Positions 1 to 9,980 of a stretch of DNA of 64,000 bases are shown here, piece after piece (the stretch's first letter is position 1; each line of letters opens with the position of its first letter). This stretch comes from Buttiauxella gaviniae. GTDB lineage: Bacteria > Pseudomonadota > Gammaproteobacteria > Enterobacterales > Enterobacteriaceae. The notes beneath the pieces are model-generated. The model was given only the letters and a program-made list of their open reading frames with translations, was not told the origin of the DNA and ran no database searches. The translations under genes and the position numbers were made by a program. Location: positions 806,001 through 870,000 of the forward strand of contig NZ_JBFMVT010000002.1 in NCBI RefSeq assembly GCF_040786275.1. Reading direction: 5' to 3'.

Positions 1-406
1 GAGTCAGATCGTTATCTACCCGGCACAACAATGCACCGTTGTAATCTCCCGGCCCCCAAAATGTGCCTGCATAAAAACGCCCATCTCGATCGGTTCCACC
101 GTCATTGAAACGGGCCAGTGCAGGATTATTCGGATTGTCGCAAACTTTTCGCGTAATCAGCCCAGTATGATTCGTGAGATAAATTCCGCTGCGCAGCGCG
201 ACAATAAAGCCGCCCGTTTCACATAGCGCAAAACAACCCACTTCTTCGGAAAACTGAATCACATCATGTTTTTTGTTAATGACGTTATAACGATGAATTT
301 CGTTTTCGAGAATGTCCGTCCAATAGAGGCTATTTTCCTCAGCACTCCACGTAGGGCATTCAGGTAGATGACCGGTGTAATCGAACAGAACTTGCGGCTG
401 CGCCAT
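1..406 (-). CDS. SMP-30/gluconolactonase/LRE family protein, partial (3' end outside window)
   Basis: Reading the minus strand from the ATG at 406 gives a continuous frame beginning MAQPQVLFDYTGHLPECPTW and running off the window edge (about 135 residues visible). Visible family features are the early pattern around E-x-P-x-W, the SLYWTDI strand, the FALCETGGFIVAL strand, and RFNDGGTDRDGRFYAGT, which is the metal-ligand Asn/Asp blade typical of SMP-30/gluconolactonase beta-propellers. These enzymes hydrolyse sugar lactones or related esters with a bound divalent metal; the substrate here cannot be told. The gene is separated from tyrA by a terminator, so it is probably transcribed separately. 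Confidence 0.8.
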   Translation of the reverse strand, partial: MAQPQVLFDYTGHLPECPTWSAEENSLYWTDILENEIHRYNVINKKHDVIQFSEEVGCFALCETGGFIVALRSGIYLTNHTGLITRKVCDNPNNPALARFNDGGTDRDGRFYAGTFWGPGDYNGALLCRVDNDLT

Positions 407-430
407 TTCTCTATCCTTTTCGCCAATAAA

Positions 431-460
431 AAAAGCCAACAGGTTTCCCTGATGGCTTTT
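431..460 (-). terminator. Rho-independent terminator of aroF-tyrA
   Basis: An 8-bp stem (AAAAGCCA with TGGCTTTT, loop of 14) is followed on the minus strand by a run of T. It lies about 20 bp beyond the tyrA stop codon and before the start of the SMP-30-like gene. Confidence 0.8.
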
Positions 461-481
461 GATTATAAAACCTTTTCGCGA

Positions 482-1603
482 TTACGGGCGGCTATCATTT
501 GCCTGGCGTAATAAAGTTCGGCTTTCACTCTGGAAGCGCTGCGCGTAATCGCCAAACCAGTGTTCAACTTTACGGAAACTGTCGATAAACGCCTGCTTAT
601 CGCCATGCTCCAGCAAACCAATCGCCTCGCCAAACCGTTTGTAATAGCGCTTAATCAGATCAAGATTGCTTTCTGAAGACATAATAATATCCGCGTAAAG
701 CTGTGGATCTTGTGCGAATAAACGCCCGACCATCGCCAACTCAAGGCGATAAATCGGTGAAGAAAGTGCTAACAACTGTTCAAGTTGAACATTTTCTTCT
801 GCCAGATGCAGGCCATATGCGAAGGTTGCAAAGTGACGCAATGCCTGAATAAACGCCATATTCTGATCGTGTTCAACGGCTGTGGAACGGTGTAAACGCG
901 CGCCCCAAACCTGAATCTGTTCCAGGAACCACTGATAGGCTTCAGGCTGGCGACCGTCGCAATAAACAACGACTTGCTTCGCAAGGCTCCCGCTATCTGG
1001 TCCAAACATCGGGTGCAGCCCCAGAACAGGGCCCTGGTGCGCCGCTAACATAGCTTGTAGTGGGCCATTTTTCACAGATGCCAGATCAACCAGAATACAA
1101 TCCTCAGGCAACCGCGGTAACTGAGTGATAACTTGCTCAGTGAGATGAATAGGCACACTCACGATGACCATGCCCGCATCAGCCATTAACTCAGGTGCTT
1201 TAGCCCAATCTTCTTTCTCAAGGATCCGCACCTGGTAGCCAGATAACGTGAGCATTTTTTCGAACAAACGCCCCATTTGACCGCCGCCACCGACGATAAC
1301 CACTGGTCGCAATGCAGGATAGAGCGTTTTAAAGCCTTTATCATTTTCGCTTGAGTACGACTCACGCATTACACGGCGCAAAACGTCTTCAATCAGATCC
1401 GGCGGAACGCCCAACGTTTCAGCTTCTTTGCGGCGTGAAGCCAGCATAGCCGCTTCACGTTCAGGGACATAAATAGGTAAACCATACTGGCTTTTGACTT
1501 CGCCAACTTCCGCTACCAGTTCCAGGCGGCGTGCCAGTAGTCCCAGCAACGCCTTATCCACTTCGTCAATTTGATCGCGCAGCGCGGTCAATTCAGCCAC
1601 CAT
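482..1603 (-). CDS. tyrA: Chorismate mutase / prephenate dehydrogenase (T-protein)
   Basis: This bifunctional cytoplasmic enzyme converts chorismate to prephenate and then, with NAD+, to 4-hydroxyphenylpyruvate on the way to tyrosine. The 373 residues match the E. coli length. The N-terminal AroQ-type mutase covers about residues 1-90, with the helix [19 protein letters not shown] and the PEREAAML segment. A Rossmann glycine-rich motif ([13 protein letters not shown]) begins near residue 102 and starts the dehydrogenase domain. It lies 11 bp downstream of aroF in the same operon, so both should share the TyrR-controlled promoter upstream of aroF. Confidence 0.98.
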   Translation of the reverse strand: MVAELTALRDQIDEVDKALLGLLARRLELVAEVGEVKSQYGLPIYVPEREAAMLASRRKEAETLGVPPDLIEDVLRRVMRESYSSENDKGFKTLYPALRPVVIVGGGGQMGRLFEKMLTLSGYQVRILEKEDWAKAPELMADAGMVIVSVPIHLTEQVITQLPRLPEDCILVDLASVKNGPLQAMLAAHQGPVLGLHPMFGPDSGSLAKQVVVYCDGRQPEAYQWFLEQIQVWGARLHRSTAVEHDQNMAFIQALRHFATFAYGLHLAEENVQLEQLLALSSPIYRLELAMVGRLFAQDPQLYADIIMSSESNLDLIKRYYKRFGEAIGLLEHGDKQAFIDSFRKVEHWFGDYAQRFQSESRTLLRQANDSRP

Positions 1604-1614
1604 AATAAAACCTC

Positions 1615-2685
1615 TTATGCCTGACGCGCCGCAAGCGTACCGTTCAGATCCAGGTGAATCTCACGCAATAAATTTTCAGTGGTTTCCCAGTCGATGCATG
1701 CATCAGTGACGGAGACACCGTATTTCATTGTGCTGCGTGGTTGCTCTGAAGATTGATTACCCTCGTGGATATTACTTTCAATCATCAGGCCAATAATCGA
1801 ACGGTTACCGTCTTTGATCTGAGCGACTGCTGATTCAGCAACGCCCGGTTGGCGGCGGTAGTCTTTGTTTGAATTGCCATGGCTGCAATCTATCATCAAG
1901 GCCGGACGGAGTCCCGCTTGGGTCATCTCTTTTTCACACTGTGCGACATCTGCAGGGCTGTAGTTGGGCGCTTTGCCACCACGTAAAATCACATGACCAT
2001 CAGGGTTACCCTGCGTTTGCAGCAAACAAACCTGACCTGCCTGGTTGATACCCACAAAACGGTGCGGCATAGATGCAGCACGCATCGCATTAATCGCGGT
2101 ACCCAAGCTGCCGTCCGTACCATTTTTAAAACCAACCGGCATAGAAAGGCCGGACGCCATTTCACGGTGAGTCTGGGACTCAGTGGTACGTGCACCGATT
2201 GCTGACCAACTGAACAAATCACCAAGATATTGCGGGCTGTTTGGATCAAGCGCTTCTGTCGCCAGGGGCAGCCCCATGCTTACTAACTCAACCAGCAAGT
2301 GACGGGCGATTTTCAGACCCGCTTCAACATCAAATGAACCATCCATATGCGGATCGTTAATCAGCCCTTTCCAGCCCACGGTCGTACGAGGCTTTTCAAA
2401 ATAGACGCGCATCACGAGGTACAGACTATCGCTAACTTGTTCCGACAATGTTTTAAAACGACGAGCATATTCAATCGCAGCTTCTGGGTCATGGATCGAG
2501 CAAGGTCCACACACCACTAACAGACGAGGATCGCTGCCAGCGATAATATTGGAAATAGTCTGGCGAGATTGTTCGATCTGCGCTTCTTGATCGGCCGTGA
2601 GCGGGAATTCCGCTTTCAGTTGATCAGGTGTGATTAATACTTGTTCGTCAGAAATATGAACGTTGTTCAGCGCGTCTTTTTGCAT
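1615..2685 (-). CDS. aroF: 3-deoxy-7-phosphoheptulonate synthase, Tyr-sensitive type
   Basis: This enzyme condenses phosphoenolpyruvate and erythrose 4-phosphate to DAHP, the first step of the shikimate pathway. The 356 aa equal the length of E. coli AroF. Class I DAHP synthase motifs are visible: [13 protein letters not shown] near residue 55, [15 protein letters not shown] near 100, GARTTESQ, and KNGTDGS near 190. It is the first gene of the aroF-tyrA operon, which together with the TyrR boxes upstream identifies it as the tyrosine-repressed isozyme rather than AroG or AroH. The assignment to AroF rather than a paralogue rests on this context. Confidence 0.97.
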   Translation of the reverse strand: MQKDALNNVHISDEQVLITPDQLKAEFPLTADQEAQIEQSRQTISNIIAGSDPRLLVVCGPCSIHDPEAAIEYARRFKTLSEQVSDSLYLVMRVYFEKPRTTVGWKGLINDPHMDGSFDVEAGLKIARHLLVELVSMGLPLATEALDPNSPQYLGDLFSWSAIGARTTESQTHREMASGLSMPVGFKNGTDGSLGTAINAMRAASMPHRFVGINQAGQVCLLQTQGNPDGHVILRGGKAPNYSPADVAQCEKEMTQAGLRPALMIDCSHGNSNKDYRRQPGVAESAVAQIKDGNRSIIGLMIESNIHEGNQSSEQPRSTMKYGVSVTDACIDWETTENLLREIHLDLNGTLAARQA

Positions 2686-2741
2686 GATGGCGATCCTGTT
2701 AGCTCGTTTGCGATAGTCGTTTCCTCAGTGAGGATGGCCTT

Positions 2742-2858
2742 ACATTACCAGCTTTAGTAAAGATTGCAATCCATTTTACGTAAACAATACGTTACACCAC
2801 TAAAATAATTGCCGCTTAAAGCGCAAAATGAAGTAATAGTTGTAAATATAAATATACA
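2742..2858 (-). promoter_or_regulatory. aroF promoter with TyrR boxes
   Basis: Two matches to the TyrR box TGTAAA-N6-TTTACA are visible upstream of aroF: TGTAAA-N6-TATACA at 2841-2858 and CGTAAA-N6-GTTACA at 2779-2796. On the minus strand a sigma-70-like pair follows, TTGCAA and TAATGT with a 16-bp spacer, in roughly 2743-2770. The arrangement agrees with the known tyrosine repression of aroF-tyrA by TyrR in E. coli. Confidence 0.7.
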
Positions 2859-2959
2859 CTCATGCATGCCAATCCATTTTTTCAGCGCAATCATGCATTC
2901 TTTAAAAATAGCGGAGTACAAATTCATAAGCGCTCTATGCTCAGAGAGTACTCTTTGAA

Positions 2960-3346
2960 ATGGATATCCCTCTCATGCGCTGCATAGCACTTATTCCCGT
3001 CTTATTCCTGTCAGCTTGTTATGTTGATCCCTACACCCATGCTCCGACACCCGCCCCAACAGACTGGTACCAGGCGGGCTGGGATGACGCGATGTCCGGC
3101 CAACCTATAAGAAGTAATCTGGTGATTGCGCATATGCATAATGACGAGAAGGTGGATCGCCAGGAATGGTTAAAGGGATATGCACAAGGCCAGCAGCGGA
3201 TATGCGATCCAAAATTCTTAGTGATTCAGGGGCAAAGTGGGAAATCATTTCCGGCAAGCTGCGAAACTCTGCCAGACGCTGAAATCCGCCGCGCAGAGTG
3301 GCAAAAAGGTGAGCGTGCAGGATTTCAGGAATCGTTTATGCGTTAG
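2960..3346 (+). CDS. yfiL: YfiL-like DUF2799 lipoprotein
   Basis: This is a small predicted lipoprotein. A short hydrophobic signal ends in the lipobox LSAC (Cys near residue 20), followed by three spaced repeats of a Trp/Tyr-x3-Gly pattern: WYQAGWDDAMSG, WLKGYAQGQQ and WQKGERAGFQ. This pattern is typical of DUF2799 proteins such as YfiL, found between aroF and rplS in E. coli. The function is unknown. An internal ATG at 2975 would give an unusually short signal, so the 2960 start is preferred. It is divergent from aroF and convergent with the rplS operon. Confidence 0.8.
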   Translation: MDIPLMRCIALIPVLFLSACYVDPYTHAPTPAPTDWYQAGWDDAMSGQPIRSNLVIAHMHNDEKVDRQEWLKGYAQGQQRICDPKFLVIQGQSGKSFPASCETLPDAEIRRAEWQKGERAGFQESFMR

Positions 3347-3350
3347 ATAA

Positions 3351-3377
3351 AAAAAGGGCTGCCAAATGGCAGCCCTT
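3351..3377 (-). terminator. Terminator of the rpsP-rplS operon (also faces yfiL)
   Basis: An 11-bp perfect stem (3354-3364 with 3367-3377) is flanked by A-runs at 3348-3355, giving a strong U-tract for minus-strand transcripts leaving rplS. It may also stop yfiL transcripts. Confidence 0.85.
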
Positions 3378-3403
3378 GATATGGATGTCGCGCTAGCGAA
3401 ATC

Positions 3404-3757
<354 letters not shown>

Positions 3758-3813
3758 TTAATCTCTTATCCTGGGTAAACTGATATTTAGGGGCTTTCGC
3801 CATCCCATCATGT

Positions 3814-4563
3814 TTATGTTGCTGTATTTGCGTGTTCTCGTTGGAACTCCGCCAGCAACTTTGCTTGCTCTTCAGTCAGAGCCAGGTTTTCCAGAAGTTC
3901 AGGTCTTCTAAGCCAGGTACGGCCCAGCGACTGCTTCAGACGCCAACGGCGTATCTCTGCATGGTTTCCCGACAGTAAAACTGGCGGAACCTCCATGCCT
4001 TCTAACACTTCAGGGCGAGTATAGTGTGGGCAATCCAACAATCCATCGGCAAACGAATCTTCGATTGCTGATGCCTGATGCCCCAGAACTCCCGGAATAA
4101 ACCGTGACACTGAGTCAATCAGAACCATTGCTGGCAATTCACCACCGCTGAGAACGTAATCGCCGATTGACCATTCTTCATCAATTTCGGTTTGGATTAC
4201 ACGCTCATCTATCCCTTCGTACCGACCACAAACCAGAATTAACTTCTCATTTGTTGCCAGTTCGCTGACGCCTTCTTGATCAAGCTTGCGCCCCTGAGGT
4301 GAAAGATAGATAACCTTAGCACCTTCCCCTGCCGCTGCTTTCGCTGCGTGGATGGCTTCCCTTAGCGGGTTTACCATCATGAGCATACCCGGTCCGCCGC
4401 CGTAAGGACGATCGTCCACGGTACGGTGCCGGTCATAAGTGAAGTCTCGAGGACTCCAACTTTGGATGCTCAGCAGGCCATTTTTTACTGCCCGGCCAGT
4501 TACCCCGAAATCGGTAATTGCGCGGAACATCTCTGGAAACAGGCTAACTACACCAATAAACAC
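3814..4563 (-). CDS. trmD: tRNA (guanine-N1-)-methyltransferase
   Basis: TrmD methylates G37 at N1 in tRNAs reading CNN codons, using S-adenosylmethionine, and prevents +1 frameshifting. The 249 aa show the SPOUT trefoil-knot elements [27 protein letters not shown] and [13 protein letters not shown]. The start is GTG at 4563, preceded by a GGGGA ribosome-binding sequence; the next residues [12 protein letters not shown] align with the E. coli N-terminus. It is the third gene of the rpsP operon. Confidence 0.97.
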   Translation of the reverse strand: MFIGVVSLFPEMFRAITDFGVTGRAVKNGLLSIQSWSPRDFTYDRHRTVDDRPYGGGPGMLMMVNPLREAIHAAKAAAGEGAKVIYLSPQGRKLDQEGVSELATNEKLILVCGRYEGIDERVIQTEIDEEWSIGDYVLSGGELPAMVLIDSVSRFIPGVLGHQASAIEDSFADGLLDCPHYTRPEVLEGMEVPPVLLSGNHAEIRRWRLKQSLGRTWLRRPELLENLALTEEQAKLLAEFQREHANTAT

Positions 4564-4609
4564 AAGCCAATCCCCATGTACGCCGTCTTTTACCGTTTAT
4601 CCGGAGGTT

Positions 4610-5158
4610 TTAAAAACCAGGATCCCAATCTACTTCAATGGTTTGAGTAGCGAGATCGACTTTCTTGATAACCTGCCCATCGAGGAACGGAACTAACCGC
4701 TCCTTGATACCGAACGCATCTTTCAGGTTTGCCTTAATGACGAGAACGTCATTTGAGCCGGTTTCCATCATGTCGATGACTTTACCGAGCTGGTAACCCT
4801 GAGTAGTCACTACCTGGCAACCCATAAGGTCTTTCCAGTAATAGTCACCCTCTTCGAGACCTGGCAATTGCGTGGAATCAATCACAATTTCGCAATTAGT
4901 GAGAAGATTCGCCGCATCCCGATCGTCAACGCCTTTCAGCTTGATGATCAGATCCTGATTGTGGTGCTTCCAGCTTTCCAGCTGTACTTGCTGCCACTGA
5001 CCCGCCTTCTGGATAAACCAGGGCTGATAGTCAAAAATGCTATCGGCGTCTTCGGTGGAAGAAAACACTCTGAGCCAACCACGAATCCCATAGCAGGAGC
5101 CCATCTTGCCCAATACGATTGGGTTAACAGGTGCCTTTGCAGCGAGTTGATTGCTCAT
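4610..5158 (-). CDS. rimM: Ribosome maturation factor RimM
   Basis: RimM binds S19 and assists maturation of the 30S head. The N-terminal RimM barrel ([21 protein letters not shown]) is followed by the PRC-barrel domain ([13 protein letters not shown] to the C-terminal VDWDPGF). Two adjacent ATGs (5161, 5158) and an upstream GTG are possible starts; the 5158 ATG gives [10 protein letters not shown], which matches the E. coli N-terminus. It sits between rpsP and trmD. Confidence 0.97.
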   Translation of the reverse strand: MSNQLAAKAPVNPIVLGKMGSCYGIRGWLRVFSSTEDADSIFDYQPWFIQKAGQWQQVQLESWKHHNQDLIIKLKGVDDRDAANLLTNCEIVIDSTQLPGLEEGDYYWKDLMGCQVVTTQGYQLGKVIDMMETGSNDVLVIKANLKDAFGIKERLVPFLDGQVIKKVDLATQTIEVDWDPGF

Positions 5159-5176
5159 CATGACCACCGTGACAGA

Positions 5177-5425
5177 TTAAGCTGCTTTTTTTGCTGCTTT
5201 GATCAGCGCAGATACGCGATCAGAAACGGTTGCACCCTGGCCAACCCAATGCTCGATACGATCCAGATCCAGGCGAGTAGCCTCATCTTTTTCAGAAGCG
5301 ATAGGGTTGAAGAAACCAACGCGCTCAATGAAGCGACCGTTACGTGCATTACGGCTGTCAGTAACAACAACCTGGTAGAACGGACGCTTTTTAGCGCCGT
5401 GACGTGCTAAACGAATAGTTACCAT
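5177..5425 (-). CDS. rpsP: 30S ribosomal protein S16
   Basis: S16 is a small-subunit assembly protein. The 82-aa product starts at the ATG at 5425, preceded by an AGAGGA ribosome-binding site, and equals the E. coli length. The frame is open further upstream but those residues come from the leader hairpin. [21 protein letters not shown] and [13 protein letters not shown] are diagnostic. It is the first gene of rpsP-rimM-trmD-rplS. Confidence 0.98.
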   Translation of the reverse strand: MVTIRLARHGAKKRPFYQVVVTDSRNARNGRFIERVGFFNPIASEKDEATRLDLDRIEHWVGQGATVSDRVSALIKAAKKAA

Positions 5426-5442
5426 AACATCCTCTTTAGTGA

Positions 5443-5481
5443 ATAAAACACCGGGCCCCATCGAGGGACGGAGCCCGGTGT
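5443..5481 (-). terminator. GC-rich hairpin between ffh and rpsP
   Basis: The stem ACACCGGGC/GCCCGGTGT (5448-5456 with 5473-5481) is followed on the minus strand by TTTTATTC. It can terminate ffh transcripts, but it also lies downstream of the predicted rpsP promoter and so is part of the rpsP leader. Confidence 0.7.
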
Positions 5482-5499
5482 CATATTAAAAGCCCGAAA

Positions 5500-5527
5500 A
5501 TTTTACTCATTTCGGCGCAAAATGCAA
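5500..5527 (-). promoter_or_regulatory. Predicted rpsP operon promoter
   Basis: On the minus strand TTGCAT (5522-5527) and TAAAAT (5500-5505) are separated by 16 bp. They lie upstream of the leader hairpin and rpsP. This is pattern matching only. Confidence 0.5.
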
Positions 5528-5538
5528 TCTAAATGAAC

Positions 5539-6900
5539 TTAGCGACCTGGGAAACCTGGCGGCATCATACCTTTCATGCCGCGCATCATTTTCGCCATTC
5601 CGCCTTTCTTCATCTTCTTCATCATGCGTTGCATGTCGTCGAACTGCTTGAGCAGACGGTTGACATCCTGCACCTGCATACCCGCCCCCATCGCGATACG
5701 ACGTTTACGTGAACCTTTGATAATTTCTGGCTGCGCACGCTCTTTGAGCGTCATGGAGTTAATAATGGCTTCCATACGCACCAGAACTTTGTCATCCATT
5801 TGCGACTTAACGTTATCCGGCAACTGCCCCATACCAGGCAATTTGCTCATCATGCTCGCCATGCCGCCCATGTTTTTCATCTGCTTGAGTTGCTCAAGGA
5901 AGTCGTTCAGGTCGAAACCGTCGCCTTTCTTCAGCTTACTGGCCAGTTTTTCAGCCTGAGCGCGGTCAACTTTACTTTCAATATCTTCGATAAGCGACAG
6001 AACATCGCCCATTCCCAGAATACGGGAAGCAATACGATCCGGATGGAAAGGCTCCAGGGCTTCGGTTTTTTCACCGACACCGAGGAATTTAATCGGCTTA
6101 CCGGTGATGTGACGAATAGAAAGAGCGGCACCGCCACGCGCATCACCGTCGACTTTCGTCAGCACGACGCCCGTCAGGGGTAACGCTTCGTTAAAGGCTT
6201 TTGCGGTATTCGCCGCATCCTGGCCCGTCATGGCGTCAACAACAAACAGGGTTTCAACCGGGTTAATCGCAGCATGAACCTGTTTGATTTCGTCCATCAT
6301 CGCTTCATCAACGTGCAAGCGACCAGCGGTATCCACCAGCAGCACGTCAAAGAATTTCAGCTTCGCTTCTTTCAGCGCCGCATTAACGATATCGACCGGC
6401 TTTTGGCCTGCGTCAGACGGGAAGAAATCAACACCGACTTGTTCAGCCAGCGTTTCCAACTGTTTGATCGCCGCAGGGCGATAAACGTCGGCAGAAACCA
6501 CCAGCACTTTTTTCTTGTGCTTTTCGCGCAGGAATTTACCTAACTTACCGACGCTTGTGGTTTTACCCGCACCTTGCAGACCGGCCATCAGCACAACGGC
6601 TGGCGGCTGTGCTGCAAGATTCAGGCTCGCATTCTCTTCGCCCATCGCCGCAACCAATTCGGCGCGAACGATTTTGACGAACTCCTGACCTGGGGTCAGG
6701 CTTTTGTTAACTTCATGGCCAACCGCTTTTTCTTTAACACGGCTGATAAAGTCACGCACGACAGGTAGCGCAACATCCGCTTCCAACAGCGCCATGCGCA
6801 CTTCGCGCAGGGTTTCTTTTACGTTCTCTTCAGTCAGCCGCCCGCGGCCGCTGATATTGCGCAGAGTGCGCGACAGACGGTCAGTTAAATTATCAAACAT
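5539..6900 (-). CDS. ffh: Signal recognition particle protein Ffh (GTPase)
   Basis: Ffh binds 4.5S RNA and hydrophobic signal sequences and delivers ribosomes to FtsY at the inner membrane. Starting at the ATG at 6900 gives 453 aa, the E. coli length; an upstream in-frame extension of 15 residues is not conserved. The N domain is followed by the G domain with GLQGAGKTTSVGKLG near residue 100, DTAGR near 190 and TKVDGDARGG near 245. The Met-rich M domain from about 300 to the end includes GGMASMMSKLPGMGQ and the basic GSRKRRIAMGAGMQVQDV segment that contacts RNA. Confidence 0.98.
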   Translation of the reverse strand: MFDNLTDRLSRTLRNISGRGRLTEENVKETLREVRMALLEADVALPVVRDFISRVKEKAVGHEVNKSLTPGQEFVKIVRAELVAAMGEENASLNLAAQPPAVVLMAGLQGAGKTTSVGKLGKFLREKHKKKVLVVSADVYRPAAIKQLETLAEQVGVDFFPSDAGQKPVDIVNAALKEAKLKFFDVLLVDTAGRLHVDEAMMDEIKQVHAAINPVETLFVVDAMTGQDAANTAKAFNEALPLTGVVLTKVDGDARGGAALSIRHITGKPIKFLGVGEKTEALEPFHPDRIASRILGMGDVLSLIEDIESKVDRAQAEKLASKLKKGDGFDLNDFLEQLKQMKNMGGMASMMSKLPGMGQLPDNVKSQMDDKVLVRMEAIINSMTLKERAQPEIIKGSRKRRIAMGAGMQVQDVNRLLKQFDDMQRMMKKMKKGGMAKMMRGMKGMMPPGFPGR

Positions 6901-7066
6901 TGTCTTTAGCCTAACGTGGTAACTTAGGGCCGCAGCTTGCGACACAAAACAGAATTTTGCGGATTATAACATGAAGCCGCCTTTGATGTGATGCAACGGT
7001 TGGAGCAGGCGGCAGGTAACGTTATACTGCTTTTTTTCATCTCTGGCTAATTGACCGACACTTTAT

Positions 7067-7855
7067 ATGCCTGTTTTCGCAATCCTTGCGCTTGTAGCCT
7101 ATTCCTGCAGCCTCGCGCTGATCATCCCGGCCCTGCTGACAAAAAACAGCGGATGGCGCCGTTTCGCTATTATATCGGCCGTTGTCGCGCTTATAAGCCA
7201 CGGTCTGGCGCTTGAAGCGCGTATATTTACCCCTGACGGGGGTCAGAACCTCAGCTTGCTTAACGTCGGCTCGCTTGTCAGCTTGATGATATGCACCGTG
7301 ATGACGATTGTCGCCTCGCGAAACCGCGGCTGGCTGCTGTTACCGATAGTTTACGCTTTTGCGTTAATTAATCTGGCGCTCGCTACCTTTATGCCTAACG
7401 AATTCATCACTCACCTGGAAGCAACGCCGGGCATGATGGTGCATATTGGTTTATCTCTCTTTGCCTACGCCACGCTGATTATTGCCGCACTTTACGCGCT
7501 ACAACTGGCCTGGATTGATTATCAGCTCAAAAATAAAAAACTCGCCTTCCGCGCTGAAATGCCACCGTTGATGAGCATTGAGCGTAAAATGTTTCACATC
7601 ACTCAAGTCGGTGTTGTTCTGCTGACGTTAACCCTTTGCACCGGTCTGTTTTATCTGAAAAATCTTTTCAGCCTGGAAAACGTCGACAAAGCGGTATTGT
7701 CGATTCTCGCATGGTTTGTCTACATCGTATTGCTGTGGGGACACTATCATGAGGGGTGGCGAGGCCGCCGTGTAGTGTGGTTTAACGTTGCGGGTGCAGC
7801 CATTCTGACCCTCGCTTATTTTGGAAGCCGCGTCCTGCAACAATTCGCCGGCTAA
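7067..7855 (+). CDS. ypjD: YpjD inner-membrane protein (cytochrome c assembly/CcsA-like family)
   Basis: This is an integral membrane protein of 262 aa with about eight predicted hydrophobic segments. It resembles E. coli YpjD and the CcsA/CcmC-type assembly family, including the stretch LLWGHYHEGWRGRRVVWFN with a Trp-rich motif. In E. coli ypjD and corB are linked to Mg/Co resistance, but the biochemical role is not settled. It is divergent from ffh and lies 26 bp upstream of corB, so the two probably form an operon. Confidence 0.9.
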   Translation: MPVFAILALVAYSCSLALIIPALLTKNSGWRRFAIISAVVALISHGLALEARIFTPDGGQNLSLLNVGSLVSLMICTVMTIVASRNRGWLLLPIVYAFALINLALATFMPNEFITHLEATPGMMVHIGLSLFAYATLIIAALYALQLAWIDYQLKNKKLAFRAEMPPLMSIERKMFHITQVGVVLLTLTLCTGLFYLKNLFSLENVDKAVLSILAWFVYIVLLWGHYHEGWRGRRVVWFNVAGAAILTLAYFGSRVLQQFAG

Positions 7856-7881
7856 CATTGTATTTATAAAGGAACACCCTT

Positions 7882-9168
7882 TTGGAACATATCTCAACGA
7901 CTACGCTGATTGTCACACTGATCATCATGGTAGTCGTTTCAGCGTACTTCTCCGGCTCTGAAACCGGCATGATGACGCTTAACCGCTATAAATTGCGCCA
8001 TCTTGCTAAACAGGGTAACCGCGCAGCTAAACGGGTCGAAAAACTTCTTCGTAAACCAGACCGTCTGATCAGCCTGGTGCTCATCGGTAATAACCTCGTC
8101 AACATTCTCGCCTCAGCCATCGGCACCATCGTTGGTATGCGGTTGTACGGCGATGCGGGCGTGGCGATTGCAACCGGAATCCTCACCTTTGTGGTATTGG
8201 TTTTCGCCGAAGTTTTGCCAAAAACGATTGCCGCCCTGTACCCGGAAAAAGTCGCCTTCCCAAGCAGCTTCCTGCTAGGACCGCTGCAGATACTGATGAT
8301 GCCATTAGTTTGGTTGCTTAACGTCATCACCCGCATGCTGATGCGTCTAATGGGCATCAAAAACGTCAGCACCGTCAGCAGTGCACTTAACAAAGACGAG
8401 TTACGCACTCTGGTACATGAGTCACATTCAAAGATTTCTCGCCGCAACCAGGACATGCTGCTCTCGGTGCTGGATCTAGAAAAAATCAGCGTTGACGACA
8501 TCATGGTGCCGCGAAATGAAATTGTCGGCATCGATATTAACGACGACTGGAAATCCATCGTTCGCCAACTGACGCACTCTCCGCACGGCCGCATTGTGCT
8601 GTATCGGGACACCCTCGATGACGCCATCAGCATGCTGCGCGTGCGTGAAGCCTATCGTCTAATGACGGAAAAGCAGGAGTTCACCAAAGAAACCTTGCTG
8701 CGCGCTTCGGATGAAATTTACTTCGTACCGGAGGGAACGCCACTTAACGTTCAGTTGGTCAAATTCCAGCGCAATAAGAAAAAAGTCGGTCTGGTCGTCG
8801 ATGAATACGGTGATATTCAGGGGCTGGTGACAGTTGAAGATATTCTCGAAGAGATTGTCGGTGATTTCACCACCTCAATGTCTCCGACGCTTGCCGAAGA
8901 AGTCACGCCACAAAATGACGGCTCCGTAATTATTGAAGGCGGTGCAAACGTGCGTGAAATCAACAAAGCGTTCAACTGGACGCTCCCGGAAGACGAAGCG
9001 CGAACGGTAAACGGCATGCTGCTCGAAGAGCTACAAGAAATTCCGGCAATCGACACCCGCGTGCGTTTAAGCCACTACGACATCGATATTCTCGACGTTC
9101 AGGACAATATGATTAAGCAAGTGCGCGTAACGCCAGTTACACCGCTTCGCCAAAGCGTTGAAGAATAA
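7882..9168 (+). CDS. corB: CorB/YfjD membrane protein with CBS and CorC-HlyC domains
   Basis: This member of the CNNM/CorB family is implicated in Mg2+/Co2+ efflux. The order is an N-terminal DUF21 transmembrane domain (about 1-180, with YFSGSETGMMTLNRYKL and VLVFAEVLPKTIAA), a CBS pair (about 205-330, including DIMVPRNEIVGIDI and VGLVVDEYGDIQGLVTVEDILEEIVGDF) and a C-terminal CorC-HlyC domain (about 345-425). The start is TTG at 7882, downstream of an AAAGGAACA ribosome-binding site; MEHISTTTL aligns with the E. coli protein. It follows ypjD closely. Confidence 0.94.
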   Translation: MEHISTTTLIVTLIIMVVVSAYFSGSETGMMTLNRYKLRHLAKQGNRAAKRVEKLLRKPDRLISLVLIGNNLVNILASAIGTIVGMRLYGDAGVAIATGILTFVVLVFAEVLPKTIAALYPEKVAFPSSFLLGPLQILMMPLVWLLNVITRMLMRLMGIKNVSTVSSALNKDELRTLVHESHSKISRRNQDMLLSVLDLEKISVDDIMVPRNEIVGIDINDDWKSIVRQLTHSPHGRIVLYRDTLDDAISMLRVREAYRLMTEKQEFTKETLLRASDEIYFVPEGTPLNVQLVKFQRNKKKVGLVVDEYGDIQGLVTVEDILEEIVGDFTTSMSPTLAEEVTPQNDGSVIIEGGANVREINKAFNWTLPEDEARTVNGMLLEELQEIPAIDTRVRLSHYDIDILDVQDNMIKQVRVTPVTPLRQSVEE

Positions 9169-9173
9169 CAGGC

Positions 9174-9206
9174 AAAAAAAAGCCAGCCGCTAAGGGGCTG
9201 GCTTTG
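9174..9206 (-). terminator. Convergent terminator between corB and grpE
   Basis: The stem AGCCAGCC (9181-9188) pairs with GGCTGGCT (9196-9203). A run of eight A precedes it on the plus strand, giving a U-tract for grpE (minus) transcripts; the plus side has only TTT. Confidence 0.8.
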
Positions 9207-9269
9207 ATATAGGAAGAACCTATTTGTAAGGCTGATAAATAAAATACTATCCGTCTTACTTAGAGCAAC

Positions 9270-9851
9270 TTACTTCGCTTTCGCAACAGAAACCATCGCG
9301 GCACGAAGGGTGCGGCCATTCAGGGTATAACCCTTTTGCATCACCATCAGCACGTGGTTTGGTGCCACATCTTCAGATTCAACCATCGCAATCGCCTGGT
9401 GCACATCCGGGTTGAAAGGCACGTTTGTGTCGCCAATCACTTCCACACCGAACTTACGCACTACATCCAGCATCGATTTCTGAGTTAACTCGATACCTTC
9501 GATCATGGCGGCTAAATCGGCGTTGGACTTATCTGCCACTTCCAGAGCACGGTCCAGGCTGTCGATAACCGGCAGCAGCTCGTTGACAAACTTGTCCAGC
9601 GCGAACTTGTGCGCTTTCTCAATATCCAGTTCGGTACGACGGCGAAGGTTTTCCATTTCCGCTTTATTGCGTAACACGCTGTCACGCTCGCGCTGCTGAA
9701 CTTCTTCCAGTTGCGCTGTTAAATCGGCAATTTGTTCATCGCGCGGATCAACCACTTCGGCACCTTCTACGGCCTCGACTTCTTCGTGGCTTTCCATTGC
9801 AATTTCGTCCGAGACTTGCTCGTCTGGTGTTTTCTGATCTTTACTACTCAT
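9270..9851 (-). CDS. grpE: Nucleotide exchange factor GrpE
   Basis: GrpE releases ADP from DnaK in the DnaK-DnaJ-GrpE chaperone cycle. The ATG at 9851, preceded by GGAG, gives 193 aa beginning MSSKDQKTP as in E. coli; the frame is open nine codons further. An acidic N-terminus is followed by a long coiled coil (about 45-130, with [21 protein letters not shown]) and the C-terminal beta domain with [17 protein letters not shown] sigma-32 promoter lies upstream. Confidence 0.97.
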   Translation of the reverse strand: MSSKDQKTPDEQVSDEIAMESHEEVEAVEGAEVVDPRDEQIADLTAQLEEVQQRERDSVLRNKAEMENLRRRTELDIEKAHKFALDKFVNELLPVIDSLDRALEVADKSNADLAAMIEGIELTQKSMLDVVRKFGVEVIGDTNVPFNPDVHQAIAMVESEDVAPNHVLMVMQKGYTLNGRTLRAAMVSVAKAK

Positions 9852-9894
9852 GAATTTCTCCGCGTTTTTAGCATTCATCTCGCTGGTTCGCTTA

Positions 9895-9924
9895 TTATGG
9901 GGATCAGTTTCCGGGATTCAAGGG
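9895..9924 (-). promoter_or_regulatory. Sigma-32 heat-shock promoter of grpE
   Basis: On the minus strand CCCTTGAA (9917-9924), 14 bp, then CCCCATAA (9895-9902) matches the heat-shock consensus (CTTGAAA, 13-15 bp, CCCCATNT) almost exactly. It lies about 45 bp upstream of grpE. Confidence 0.88.
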
Positions 9925-9980
9925 AACGTGACATATTGTCATAAACGTCACTCTATCTGCGCATAAGGACCATCAGCATA

